A DNA stretch of 64,000 bases from NCBI RefSeq assembly GCF_019263705.2, contig NZ_JADQDK010000001.1, positions 3,906,001 to 3,970,000 of the forward strand. The letters run 5' to 3'. The stretch's first letter is position 1. Each line of letters opens with the position of its first letter. The notes beneath the pieces were generated by a model. It made no database searches and had not been told where the DNA came from. It worked only from the letters and a program-made list of their open reading frames with translations. Position numbers and translations under genes: made by a program. The DNA is from Pseudonocardia abyssalis. Its GTDB lineage: Bacteria > Actinomycetota > Actinomycetes > Mycobacteriales > Pseudonocardiaceae. Positions 1 through 9,235 of this stretch are shown here, piece after piece.

Positions 1-1838
1 GGTCGGGCGAGCACCGGCGCCGCGGCCCGGCCGCGCTCCAGCTCCGCCACGACGCCCGCGTCGTCGAGGCAGACCCGCTCCGCGTGGACGCCCGCGAGCC
101 CCTCCCGGTGGGCCGCGGCGGTCGCGGTGTCGGTGATGACGGCCGACACCCCGGCGTCGGTGAACACGTACTCCACGCGGTCCGGCGGGTACGAGGTGTC
201 GACCGGGACCCACGCCGCCCCGGCCCGGGCGACCGCAGCCAGGGTCACGACGAGGTCGGCCGAGCGCGGCAGCAGCACGCCCACCCGGTCCCCCGCCCCG
301 ACGCCGCGCTCGACGAGGAGCGCCGCCAGCGCGTTGGTCCGGACGTCGAACTGCGCGAAGGTCAGGGTGTCCCCGTCCCCGTCGTCGATGATCGCGACCG
401 CGTCCGGGGTCCGCGTCGCCTGGGCGCGGATGAGCGCGTCCAGATCGGTCGGCTCGCGGTCGATCGACGGTCCCGTCGACCACGCGTCGACGCGCGCGCC
501 GTCGGATCCACCGACCACCGACGGCAGCTCCGCGACGCGCTCGGTCGGGTCGCCGTCGACGACGGCCTCGACGAACCGGGCGAAGTTCTCCGCGTGCCGC
601 GCGAGGCCGGCCGCGTCCGTGAACGCCTCGTTGCCGGCCAGCTCCATGCGGAACCCGTGGACCGGGTCGGAGTAGACGGTGAGGTCGAGGCGCCCGACCG
701 GTCCGGGGTTGACGGTCTCCTGGCGTCCGACGACGGCGCCGAACCGGGCCTCGTAGTCGAACGCCTTGATGTTGATCAGTGGGAGGGTCCGGTAGTCCAG
801 CTCGCCCCCGGGCCAGCTCCGGGCGATCCGCTCCTCGGTCCAGCGCTCGTCGCGGCCGGTCGTCCGCAGCTGCTCGGCGACGTCGCGGGCGACGTCGCCG
901 ACCGTCGCGTCGCCCGTGAGGCGCACGGCGACCGGGAGGGTGGTGACCAGCATCCCGGGCGTGCGGAGCGCGGCGGCGTCGTGCCGCATCATGAACGGCA
1001 CGCGCAGGAGCAGCTCCTGCCGGCCTTCCGCGAGTGCGTCGTAGACGCCCCACAGCGCGGTCACGTAGGCGGCCCAGTTCACCCGGGAGCCGCGGGCCGC
1101 GGCCTTCAGGTCGGCCCCGATCGACGACGGCAGCGGCAGCGGCGCGCGCTGGTCCGAGATCGCGAACAGGCCCTCGGAGTCGACGCCCGCGGCGTGGCCC
1201 CGTGCCTCGCTGACCGCGAACACCGTGTCCCAGCGCGGCCGGGTGGATCTGCGACCCGGGGCGGCGGGGGGATCCACGGCCTGCGCGCCCTCGGCGGCGG
1301 CGACGTCCGACCACTCGCCGTACCAGCGCGCCACCGGCTCCTCCCCGCCGAGGCGGGCCGAGTAGATCTCACCGACCCGGCGGGTGAACAGGGACAGGCC
1401 GTAGGCGTCGACCAGTACGTGGTGCGTCGCGAACGCCCAGACCCAGTCGCCGTCCGTACGGCGGTGCAGGGTCGAGGAGGAGACGACGGGCCCCGAGAGG
1501 TCCGTCGCCACGTCGAACGACTCCCGGACGCGGCGGCGGATCTCCACGTCGTCGGCGGCGTCGTCGACGATGCCGGTGGGCAGCTCGGCGGCGTCGTCGA
1601 CCCACTGCTGCGGCGGCCCGTCGCCGTCGGTGAACCGCGCCCGCAGCGCGGCCGACTCGGTGAACGTCCGGGCCACGGCCTCCGCGAACAACGCGGTGTC
1701 GACGTCGCCGTCGAGCCACACCAGCTGGCCGACCCGGTACGCCGTCGCGGTGGGGAACAGCTGCTGCGCCGCCCAGACCCCGCGCTGCGCACGGGTGAGG
1801 GGGAAGAGCTTCCGCGACCGATCGTCACCGTGGTTCAC
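1..1838 (-). CDS. Non-ribosomal peptide synthetase, C-A start, truncated by window edge
   Basis: About 612 codons are visible before the gene runs off the left edge. The first ~430 residues form a condensation domain. The HHxxxD motif is at His139-His140...Asp144, with Ala instead of the usual Gly after Asp. From ~residue 440 an adenylation domain begins, including an A2-like core (LLPRSADLVVTLAAVARAGA). Starting with a C domain means it is not the initiating enzyme; it should extend a chain handed over by another NRPS, probably the divergent one at 1939. The GTG start at 1838 directly abuts an iron box and has no Shine-Dalgarno, so the mRNA may be leaderless. In exochelin systems the second synthetase (FxbC) plays this role; that assignment is inference because the A-domain pocket lies outside the window. 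Confidence 0.9.
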   Translation of the reverse strand, partial: MNHGDDRSRKLFPLTRAQRGVWAAQQLFPTATAYRVGQLVWLDGDVDTALFAEAVARTFTESAALRARFTDGDGPPQQWVDDAAELPTGIVDDAADDVEIRRRVRESFDVATDLSGPVVSSSTLHRRTDGDWVWAFATHHVLVDAYGLSLFTRRVGEIYSARLGGEEPVARWYGEWSDVAAAEGAQAVDPPAAPGRRSTRPRWDTVFAVSEARGHAAGVDSEGLFAISDQRAPLPLPSSIGADLKAAARGSRVNWAAYVTALWGVYDALAEGRQELLLRVPFMMRHDAAALRTPGMLVTTLPVAVRLTGDATVGDVARDVAEQLRTTGRDERWTEERIARSWPGGELDYRTLPLINIKAFDYEARFGAVVGRQETVNPGPVGRLDLTVYSDPVHGFRMELAGNEAFTDAAGLARHAENFARFVEAVVDGDPTERVAELPSVVGGSDGARVDAWSTGPSIDREPTDLDALIRAQATRTPDAVAIIDDGDGDTLTFAQFDVRTNALAALLVERGVGAGDRVGVLLPRSADLVVTLAAVARAGAAWVPVDTSYPPDRVEYVFTDAGVSAVITDTATAAAHREGLAGVHAERVCLDDAGVVAELERGRAAAPVLAR

Positions 1839-1857
1839 TTAGGTAACGCTAACGATA
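1839..1857. promoter_or_regulatory. Iron box (IdeR/DmdR operator) between divergent NRPS genes
   Basis: The 19-mer TTAGGTAACGCTAACGATA matches the actinobacterial iron-box consensus TTAGGTTAGGCTAACCTAA at 14 of 19 positions. It touches the GTG of the left NRPS and lies 81 bp before the ATG of the right one, so Fe-bound IdeR/DmdR should repress both. Confidence 0.8.
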
Positions 1858-1938
1858 CTTTCTGCGGATGGCAAAGATCTCGGCCCTGCTCCGCAGAGTC
1901 GTAGAAGCGACCGCGACACACCCTGATCCGGGAGGACC

Positions 1939-4900
1939 ATGCTCTCCGCCGCACGCCCCGGGACGCAGCGCGCCCGGGCCGAGGACACCGACGTCACGGT
2001 GCTGCAGGAGCGCTGGAACGACCGCTCCGTGCCGTCGGTGTCGCAGACCGTCCCGGCCCTGTTCGCCGCCGCCGTCCGCGCAACCCCCGACGCGCCGGCC
2101 CTGGTCGACGGGGAACGGCGGCTGACCTACCGGGAGCTCGCCGAACGGGTGGATCGGCTCGCGCTCCGGCTCCGGGCCGCTCGACTGCCGACCGAGGGCG
2201 TCGTCGCGATCTGCATGCCCCGCTCGGCCGAGATGGTCGTCGCGGTGCTGGCGAGCATGGCCGCGGGCGGCGCGTTCGCCCCGGTCGACCCGCAGTGGCC
2301 CGCCGCCCGCCGCGAGCAGGTGATCGCGGAGTCCTCGGCGCGGATCGCCCTCGTCGCCCCGGGCGAGGACCTGCCGCTGTCCGTGGAGCGCATCGTCGTC
2401 GACCTCGACGACCCCGGCTCCGCACCGCCGCCGGCCCCGCTGCCTGCGATCACCGGCGACCGGCTGGCGTACGTGATCTTCACCTCGGGCTCGACGGGCA
2501 CCCCCAAGGGAGCCATGATCCGCCACGAGGCGATCTGCGAGCGCCTGCTCTGGCAGCGCGACCACGTGCTCGGGTTCTCACCCGGCGACGCGTCGCTGTT
2601 CAAGGCTCCGCTCGCCTTCGACATCTCGGTCAACGAGATCCTGCTCCCGCTGGTCTGCGGCGGCTACGTCGTCGTCGCGGCGCCGGGCAGCGAGAAGGAC
2701 CCGGAGCACCTGCTGCGGCTGATCGCCGAGGAGCACGTCACCTTCGTCTACCTCGTGTCCTCCATGCTCGACGTCCTGCTGGCCCTCGACGCCGCGGCCG
2801 GACATGACGGGGCCCGTCCCGACGGCGCCGGGTCGGCGCTGGCGGGCCTGCGGCACGTGTGGTGCGGCGGGGAGGTCCTGACCCCGGACCTGTTCCGCCG
2901 GTTCCGGCGGCAGCTGACCACCACGCTCTACCACGGGTACGGGCCCGCCGAGGCGACGATCGGGGTCTCGCACGTCATCTACCGGGAGAGCGCGGATCGG
3001 ATCGCGACCTCCATCGGTCGCCCCAACCCGCACACGCAGCTCTACGTCCTGGACGAGGACCTGGCCCCCACCCCGGTCGGCACCGGCGGGGAGCTGTACG
3101 CCGCCGGGTTCCTGCTCGGCCGCGGCTACATCGGCCGCTCGGGGCTGAGCGCCGCCGCGTTCGTGGCCAACCCGTTCGACGACGGTACGGAACACGCGGG
3201 CTCCCGGATGTACCGCACCGGCGACCTCGCCCGCTGGACGCAGGACGGCACGCTGGAGTTCCTCGGCCGCGCCGACAACCAGGTGAAGATCCGCGGCCGG
3301 CGCGTCGAGCTGGAGGAGATCGAGGTGGCCGTGTCCGGCCACCCGCGCGTGCGCCAGGCGGCGGTGACGCTGACGACGAGCGCCACCGGCGCCGAGAGCC
3401 TGACCGGCTACGTCACCCCGATCTCCGACGCAGGGAGCCCCGGCGACGGAATCGACGTCGACGAGCTGCGCCGCTGGTGCCGGGAACGGCTCCCCGAGTA
3501 CATGGTGCCCGCGACCCTGGTGGTCCTGGAGCGCTTCCCCGTGACCGTGAACGGCAAGGTCGACCGCCGGGCCCTGCCCGTGCCGCTCGAGGCGCCGACC
3601 GGCGCCCGCACCGCGCCGGGGACCCCCGACGAGCGGCTCCTGTGCGAGGTCCTCGCGGACGCCCTCGGCGTCGACGAGGTCGGTGCCGACGACGACTTCT
3701 TCGCCCTCGGCGGCGACAGCATCGTCGCGGTCACCGTGGTGCTGGCTCTGCGGTCCGAGGGGCGCACGCTGCGCGCGAAGGACATCGCCGCCCACCGCAC
3801 CCCGCGCCGCCTGGCCGAGGCCCTCGGCGGCCCGGCGACGGACGGCGCCGAGCCCGACGACACACCGCTCCTGAGCCTGGACGAGGCCGACACGGCAGAC
3901 CTCACCGCGGCGGGCCCGCGCGAGATCCTGCCCGTGACGTCGGTGCAGTCCGGCATCTACTTCCACTCCGTCGCCGCGACCGGCGAGGACCCCTACGTGG
4001 TCCAGCAGATCGTCGACCTGACCGGCCCGCTCGACGCGGCGCGCCTGCAGCGGGCCACCGACGCGGTCGTCGCGCGGCACGGGGCGCTCACCGCCGGCTT
4101 CCACCTCACGCGCTCCGGCCGGGTGGTCTCGGCGATCGGCGCCACGGAGCCACCCGGGTTCCGCACGCTGCGCGTCCCCGACGACCGGGAGACCGACGAG
4201 TTCGTCCGCGGGGTCGCCGACGAGGAGCGCCGCCGCGGCTTCGACCTGACCCGCCCCCCGCTGATGCGCTTCGCCCTCGTCGCCGTCGCCGACGGGCTCC
4301 ACCGCCTGATCCAGACGGTGCACCACATCGTCGCCGACGGATGGTCGGTCGCCCTGGTCTGGGACGACGTCATGGCCACCTACCGCGGCGATCCCCCCGA
4401 CGCGGACGCGCCGCAGCACACCGAGTTCCTCCGCTGGTGGTCCCGCGGCCGCGACCCGCAGGTCGAGGTGGCCGCCTGGACCGGGTACCTGGACGGCGTC
4501 GAGGGCCCCACGCTGGTCGCCGAGCACCTGCCGGTCCCCGGCTCCGGGACCGGGTTCGGCCGTCGCGCCCGCGCGCTCGACGGCCGCCACCGGGCGGCAC
4601 TCACCGCCTACGCCCGCTCCCGCTCGGTGAGCGAGGGCGCGGTCATGACGGCCGCGTGGGGCGTCCTGGTCGGCTGCCTCACGGGCAGCACCGACGTCGT
4701 GTTCGGATCCACGACGGCCGGGCGCGGCGAGGACGTCGACGGGATCGACCGGATCGTCGGGATGCTGCTGAACACGGTGCCCACGCGCGTGCGCTGGTCA
4801 CACCGCGACGCGGTGGACGACGTCGTGCACCGGTTCGTCGCGGCCGAGACCACCGTGCTCGACCACCAGCACGTGCCGCTCCTGGACGTGCACGGCGCGC

Positions 4901-7900
4901 TCGGGGTCCGCGAGCTGTTCGACTCCCTCTTCTCGATCGAGAACCTGCGGCGCCCCCACGACGACGGCGAGGTGCGCCTCGGGCGGATCGAGTACATCCA
5001 GGCACCGCACTACCGGCTGACGGCGCTGGTCACGCTGCACGAGTCGGTCTCGGTCGCGGTGACCAACGACCGCGGCGCCCTCGACGACGCCACCGCCGAC
5101 CGGATCGCCGACCTCTACCTGCGGGTGGTCGAGCTGATCGTCGACGGCACGGACCGGCGGGCCACCGTCTTCACGACGCTGGGCGCACCGGACCCCGCAC
5201 CGCACGCCCCGGACCCCACGACACCGCCCGCGCTGCTCGCGCACCGGCTCGCGCAGCGGTTCGGCGACTCGGCCGACGCCGCCGCGATCGTCCAGGGGGA
5301 GGTCGCGTGGAGCTACGCCGAGCTGGGCGGGCGGGTGAACCGGCTGGCCCGGCGCCTCGTCGGGTCCGGCGTCGGACCCGACACCCGGGTCGCGCTGGCC
5401 CTGCCGCGCTCCCCCGAGCTGGTCGTCGGGCTGCTGGCGGTGGTCACCGCGGGCGGCGTCGTCGTCCCGCTCGACCCCCGCCACCCCGCGGCCCGGCTGT
5501 CGCACCACCTCTCCGACGCCGACCCGGCGGTCGTCCTGGCCACCCGTGGGAGTGCCGCCGACCTGGAACAGGCGGGCGTCCGCCTGCCCGGCGAGGTCGT
5601 CCTCGTCGACGACCCGGCCACGGCGGAGCGGATCGCGGCGCTGTCCCCGGAGCCCCTCACCGACGCCGACCGACCGACCCCGCTGCACGGCGACCACGGC
5701 GCGTACCTCCTCTACACGTCGGGCTCGACCGGCGCCCCGAAGGGTGTACTGGGCACGCAGGCCGCACTGGCGAACCGGCTCGACTGGGCGCTGCGGCTGT
5801 GGTCCGACGGGGACCGCGCGCAGACCGGCGTCCATCTCGCGAAGACCTCGATCGGCTTCGTCGACGGCTCGACCGAGACCCTGGCCGCCGTGCTCGCCGG
5901 GCACGCTCTCGTGGTCGCCGACGAGACGCAGACCGCCGACGCCGACCTGCTGGCCGGCCTGATCGCCACCCACGGTGTCACGCAGACCACGGGCGTGCCG
6001 ACGCTGCTCCGCGCGATCGCCGAGGCGGGCGGCCCCCGCCTCGCGGGCGTCCGGCGCTGGATCAGCAGCGGCGAGGCGCTGCCGCTCTCCGTCGTCGGGG
6101 CGATCGCCGCGGCCACCCCGGACGCGACGGTCGTCAACTCCTACGGGTCCTCCGAGGTCGCGGGCGACGTCACGTACGCGGAGGCCGCCGCCGCGGCGGG
6201 CGGTCCGACGACCATCGGTGCGGCGGTGCCGGGCGTCCGGACTCTCCTGCTGGACCCCTGGCTGCGCCCGGCCCCCGACGGGGTGGTCGGCGAGCTCTAC
6301 GTCGGCGGCGTCCAGGTGGCCCGCGGCTACGTGGGCCGACCGGCGCTGACGGCGTCGCGCTTCGTGCCCGACCCCCTCGATCCGTCCGGCGGCCGCCTCT
6401 ACCGGACGGGCGACCTCGCCCGCCGCTCCGCCGACGGGCGGTTCCACTACGTCGGGCGCCGCGACTTCCAGGTGCAGGTCAACGGCGTCCGCATCGAGCT
6501 GGAGGAGGTCGAGGCCGCGCTCGCGGCCGTGCCCGGCGTCCGCGGGGCCGCCGCGGCCGTGCACGAGTCGGGCCGCACCACGCGGCTGGTCGGGTACGTG
6601 ACGGCGCTGCACGGCCACCGCCTCGACGAGGGGCGCGTCCGCGACGCGGTCGCCGCGACCCTGCCGATGCACGTCACGCCGACGGTCGTGGTGCTCGACG
6701 CCCTGCCGCTGACGCCGACCGGCAAGGTCGACCGCGCGGCACTGCCGGCGCCCGATCCCACCCGGTCGACGTCGACGCGGGCGCCCGCGACCGACGCCGA
6801 GCGGTGGCTGGTCTCGGCCGCGGCGGAGGTCCTCGGACTGCCCGCCGTCGGGGTCGACGACGACTTCTTCGCCCTGGGCGGGGACAGCATCTCCGCGATG
6901 GCGCTCGCCCGTCTCGCCCGCGGACACGGCCTGGACCTGGGCGTCCGCGACGTGTTCACCCTGCGCACCCCGGCCCGGCTCGCCGCCGCGCAGGCGGTCG
7001 CGCCGGCTCCCCCCGCCGAGCCGACGGGTGGCGAACCGGTCGCGATCGCGCCCACCGTCGCCCAGCACCGGCTGCGGCTGTCCGGTCTGCCCCTGGGCGG
7101 ATTCGTCCTCACCGAGGTCGTCGCCCTGCCCGGCCCGGCCGACGCGGGGGCGTTGCGCTGCGCCGTCGGCGCGGTCCTGCGCGACGTCGACGGACTGCGG
7201 CAACGGGTCACCGCACGCCACAGGCTGCTGTGGACGACGGAGATCGCCCCGTACACCGACGAGGTCGCCGCCGGGAGCGCGTCGGTCCTGGACGGGGACG
7301 CGGTCCGCGACCAGCTCGTCGCCCGGGTCGACGTCACGGCCGGACGCACCCTGCACGCCGCGATCGTGGCGTCGGCCGGGGGCACCGACCTCGTCGTCGC
7401 CGTCCACGGCCTGGCGGCCGACCGCGCGACGCTGCACCATCTGGCCGCCCGGATCGCCGCACACCTCGGCGGATCCGCCGCGCCCGCGCGGGCCCGGACC
7501 GTGGCGGAGGCGACGGCCGCGCTCGCCGGGCTCGTCCCGACGATCGAGGCCGACGCCGCGGCCGACGGCTGGATCGACGAGCTGCTCGCGCTCCCCGCCG
7601 CGGTCGAACCGGCGCCGCGGGACCGGTTCGCCTCCCGCCCCGTCTCCGCCTCTCGTACCGTGCCCGGGACGGGTGGGCAGGCGGCAGTGCAGGCGGGGTT
7701 CACCGCCGCGGTCGCCGCGTGGTCGGACACCCCGCGCACGATCGACCTGGAGTGGGATCTGCGCACGCACCTGCGTGCCGACCCGGGCACCCTGCCCGGG
7801 GCGTTCACGAGCGTGTACCCCGTCCTCGCGGGCACGGGGCCGGCACCGGCGTACGCACCGTGGCAGGAACTGCTGCGCCACCTGGGCAAGGCGAGCCGCC

Positions 7901-8112
7901 CGCGCCTGCGCCGGGCGCCCCAGCCGGGCGTGCTGCTGACCCGACTGTTCGGACCCCCCGCCGATCCCGGGCGTCCGGAGGGCTTCGAGGCCCTGTACGA
8001 CGTCATCGCCCGCTACACGCTCACACCGGACGGCGTCGAGCTGCAGATCCTCGGACCGGCGGCGTCGGAGGCGCTGCTCGACGGCTGGGCCGCCCGCCTC
8101 GCGACGTCGTAG
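1939..8112 (+). CDS. Bimodular siderophore NRPS (A-PCP-C-A-PCP-degenerate E), exochelin FxbB-like
   Basis: 2057 residues, ATG behind GGGAGG. Domains: A1 ~38-550, PCP1 ~560-633 (GGDS, Ser594), C ~657-1075 (HHIVADG), A2 ~1095-1600, PCP2 ~1614-1690 (Ser1650), and an epimerisation-like domain ~1700-2057. The A1 pocket reads DINYWGGIGK by alignment to GrsA positions; I recall this as the N5-formyl-N5-hydroxyornithine code of coelichelin CchH module 1. The A2 pocket reads VDTTISSGDK: Asp235 is replaced by Val with Asp at 236, resembling the beta-alanine code VDWVISLADK. The missing leading C domain marks it as the initiating synthetase. The formyltransferase at 12692 and panD at 18186 supply the predicted building blocks. 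The terminal domain has HGLAADR where HHxxxDG is expected, so it is probably inactive. There is no thioesterase; the chain presumably passes to the divergent NRPS. Confidence 0.93.
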   Translation: MLSAARPGTQRARAEDTDVTVLQERWNDRSVPSVSQTVPALFAAAVRATPDAPALVDGERRLTYRELAERVDRLALRLRAARLPTEGVVAICMPRSAEMVVAVLASMAAGGAFAPVDPQWPAARREQVIAESSARIALVAPGEDLPLSVERIVVDLDDPGSAPPPAPLPAITGDRLAYVIFTSGSTGTPKGAMIRHEAICERLLWQRDHVLGFSPGDASLFKAPLAFDISVNEILLPLVCGGYVVVAAPGSEKDPEHLLRLIAEEHVTFVYLVSSMLDVLLALDAAAGHDGARPDGAGSALAGLRHVWCGGEVLTPDLFRRFRRQLTTTLYHGYGPAEATIGVSHVIYRESADRIATSIGRPNPHTQLYVLDEDLAPTPVGTGGELYAAGFLLGRGYIGRSGLSAAAFVANPFDDGTEHAGSRMYRTGDLARWTQDGTLEFLGRADNQVKIRGRRVELEEIEVAVSGHPRVRQAAVTLTTSATGAESLTGYVTPISDAGSPGDGIDVDELRRWCRERLPEYMVPATLVVLERFPVTVNGKVDRRALPVPLEAPTGARTAPGTPDERLLCEVLADALGVDEVGADDDFFALGGDSIVAVTVVLALRSEGRTLRAKDIAAHRTPRRLAEALGGPATDGAEPDDTPLLSLDEADTADLTAAGPREILPVTSVQSGIYFHSVAATGEDPYVVQQIVDLTGPLDAARLQRATDAVVARHGALTAGFHLTRSGRVVSAIGATEPPGFRTLRVPDDRETDEFVRGVADEERRRGFDLTRPPLMRFALVAVADGLHRLIQTVHHIVADGWSVALVWDDVMATYRGDPPDADAPQHTEFLRWWSRGRDPQVEVAAWTGYLDGVEGPTLVAEHLPVPGSGTGFGRRARALDGRHRAALTAYARSRSVSEGAVMTAAWGVLVGCLTGSTDVVFGSTTAGRGEDVDGIDRIVGMLLNTVPTRVRWSHRDAVDDVVHRFVAAETTVLDHQHVPLLDVHGALGVRELFDSLFSIENLRRPHDDGEVRLGRIEYIQAPHYRLTALVTLHESVSVAVTNDRGALDDATADRIADLYLRVVELIVDGTDRRATVFTTLGAPDPAPHAPDPTTPPALLAHRLAQRFGDSADAAAIVQGEVAWSYAELGGRVNRLARRLVGSGVGPDTRVALALPRSPELVVGLLAVVTAGGVVVPLDPRHPAARLSHHLSDADPAVVLATRGSAADLEQAGVRLPGEVVLVDDPATAERIAALSPEPLTDADRPTPLHGDHGAYLLYTSGSTGAPKGVLGTQAALANRLDWALRLWSDGDRAQTGVHLAKTSIGFVDGSTETLAAVLAGHALVVADETQTADADLLAGLIATHGVTQTTGVPTLLRAIAEAGGPRLAGVRRWISSGEALPLSVVGAIAAATPDATVVNSYGSSEVAGDVTYAEAAAAAGGPTTIGAAVPGVRTLLLDPWLRPAPDGVVGELYVGGVQVARGYVGRPALTASRFVPDPLDPSGGRLYRTGDLARRSADGRFHYVGRRDFQVQVNGVRIELEEVEAALAAVPGVRGAAAAVHESGRTTRLVGYVTALHGHRLDEGRVRDAVAATLPMHVTPTVVVLDALPLTPTGKVDRAALPAPDPTRSTSTRAPATDAERWLVSAAAEVLGLPAVGVDDDFFALGGDSISAMALARLARGHGLDLGVRDVFTLRTPARLAAAQAVAPAPPAEPTGGEPVAIAPTVAQHRLRLSGLPLGGFVLTEVVALPGPADAGALRCAVGAVLRDVDGLRQRVTARHRLLWTTEIAPYTDEVAAGSASVLDGDAVRDQLVARVDVTAGRTLHAAIVASAGGTDLVVAVHGLAADRATLHHLAARIAAHLGGSAAPARARTVAEATAALAGLVPTIEADAAADGWIDELLALPAAVEPAPRDRFASRPVSASRTVPGTGGQAAVQAGFTAAVAAWSDTPRTIDLEWDLRTHLRADPGTLPGAFTSVYPVLAGTGPAPAYAPWQELLRHLGKASRPRLRRAPQPGVLLTRLFGPPADPGRPEGFEALYDVIARYTLTPDGVELQILGPAASEALLDGWAARLATS

Positions 8113-8124
8113 ACCCCGCACACA

Positions 8125-8168
8125 GGGACGAGGGCCCGGCCGTCCGACGACGACCGGGCCCTCGTCCC
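8125..8168. terminator. Bidirectional terminator between convergent NRPS and binding-protein genes
   Basis: A 16-bp inverted repeat (left arm GGGACGAGGGCCCGGC, right arm 8153-8168) with 15 of 16 pairs and a 12-nt loop sits between two genes that end facing each other. Confidence 0.8.
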
Positions 8169-8188
8169 GTGCTGCTGGTGCTTCCGGA

Positions 8189-9202
8189 TCAGCGAGCCTG
8201 CTGCAGGGCCGGCAGGATCTGGTCGAGCCACCACTCCTCGCTCGCGGAGCTGCCGCCGTTCACGGCACCCCACTGTGTGCTGTCGAGGTAGAACAGCGCG
8301 CCGTTCTGCGCCGCCGGCAGGGCCGCCACCCGCGGGTCGGCCTCGAGCGCCGCGCGGAACGCACCGCTGGGGTCGCGGTGCTCGGTGGCGATGAACACGA
8401 CGTCGGCGGTGAGCTGGTCGGCGTTCTCCAGGGAGAACTTCGGCGCGTCGGGGGCCTCCGCAGCGGTCAGCGGCTGGCCTTCGCCCGCCGTCATCCCCAG
8501 GGCCATGACGGGCGCGGCGCCGTACTCGGTCAGCCAGAGCTGGTCGCCCTCGCCGAGGGCCGCGATGTAGAACGTCTTGCCCTGCAGGTTCGGCAGCTTC
8601 GCGGCCGCCGCGGCGAAGGTCGCGTCGTACTCGGCCTGGGCCTCGGCGACGACGGCCGCGTCGTGGCGGGTGAGCGCGGCCAGCGAGGTCAGGTCGTCCT
8701 GCCAGCTGGTGTTGGTGCCCTGCTCGGTCCCGACGTACGTCGGCGCGATCTGCGAGAGCTGCTCGTACGTCGCCTCGTCGGTCTGCCAGATCGTCGTCAG
8801 GATGAGGTCCGGCTGCAGAGCCGCGATCGCCTCGGCCGAGGGCAGGTAGTCCGCCGTGAACAGGTTCGGGTCGGGATCGGACCCGAGGCCGCCGTCCAAC
8901 CACGGGTAGTAGAGCGGCACCTCCTCGGCCGTCGTCAGGTAGTCCGCCCACGCGACCGGCTGCTCGTCGAGGAGGTTCAGCAACTCGACGTGGCGCGAGG
9001 AGAGGGCCACGATCCGCTCGGGCTTGTCGTCCAGCGTGATGTCGCCGTAGGCGGTGGCGATCGTGACGGCGTCGCCCGCGGGAGCGGCCGCCGGGGCGTC
9101 CGTGGCCGGCGCACCGCCGCCGCACCCGCTCAGGACGAGGGCGGCGCCGAGCATTCCGGCGACCAGCGAGGTGAGACGCCGGCGCGTCGTGAGCTGACTC
9201 AT
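8189..9202 (-). CDS. Ferric-siderophore ABC transporter substrate-binding lipoprotein
   Basis: 337 residues. It has a twin-Arg-like basic start, a hydrophobic segment and a lipobox ending at Cys27 (VLSGC), so it should be a lipoprotein on the outer face of the membrane. The mature part follows the FecB/FepB/TroA-like periplasmic-binding fold (PERIVALSSRHVELLNLL near the start, then a region of the form LQPDLILTT). It should capture the ferric form of the siderophore made by this locus and deliver it to the permeases at 13414 and 14460 and the ATPase at 19402. It lies 33 bp downstream of the siderophore-interacting reductase gene on the same strand, so it is probably co-transcribed from the iron-box promoter at 11100. 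Confidence 0.93.
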   Translation of the reverse strand: MSQLTTRRRLTSLVAGMLGAALVLSGCGGGAPATDAPAAAPAGDAVTIATAYGDITLDDKPERIVALSSRHVELLNLLDEQPVAWADYLTTAEEVPLYYPWLDGGLGSDPDPNLFTADYLPSAEAIAALQPDLILTTIWQTDEATYEQLSQIAPTYVGTEQGTNTSWQDDLTSLAALTRHDAAVVAEAQAEYDATFAAAAAKLPNLQGKTFYIAALGEGDQLWLTEYGAAPVMALGMTAGEGQPLTAAEAPDAPKFSLENADQLTADVVFIATEHRDPSGAFRAALEADPRVAALPAAQNGALFYLDSTQWGAVNGGSSASEEWWLDQILPALQQAR

Positions 9203-9235
9203 GCGGTGCGTTCCTTTCTCTCTCGGGGGAAGGTC

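Noticed and set aside
2578..4590. Long open frame (670 codons) antisense to the NRPS
   Set aside because: High-GC DNA gives long shadow frames; its composition is Gly/Arg/Ala-rich with no domain, while the plus strand has a continuous NRPS.
2859..8291. 1810-codon open frame in another plus-strand frame of the NRPS
   Set aside because: Arg/Pro-rich translation with no motifs; it is a frame shadow of the NRPS at 1939.
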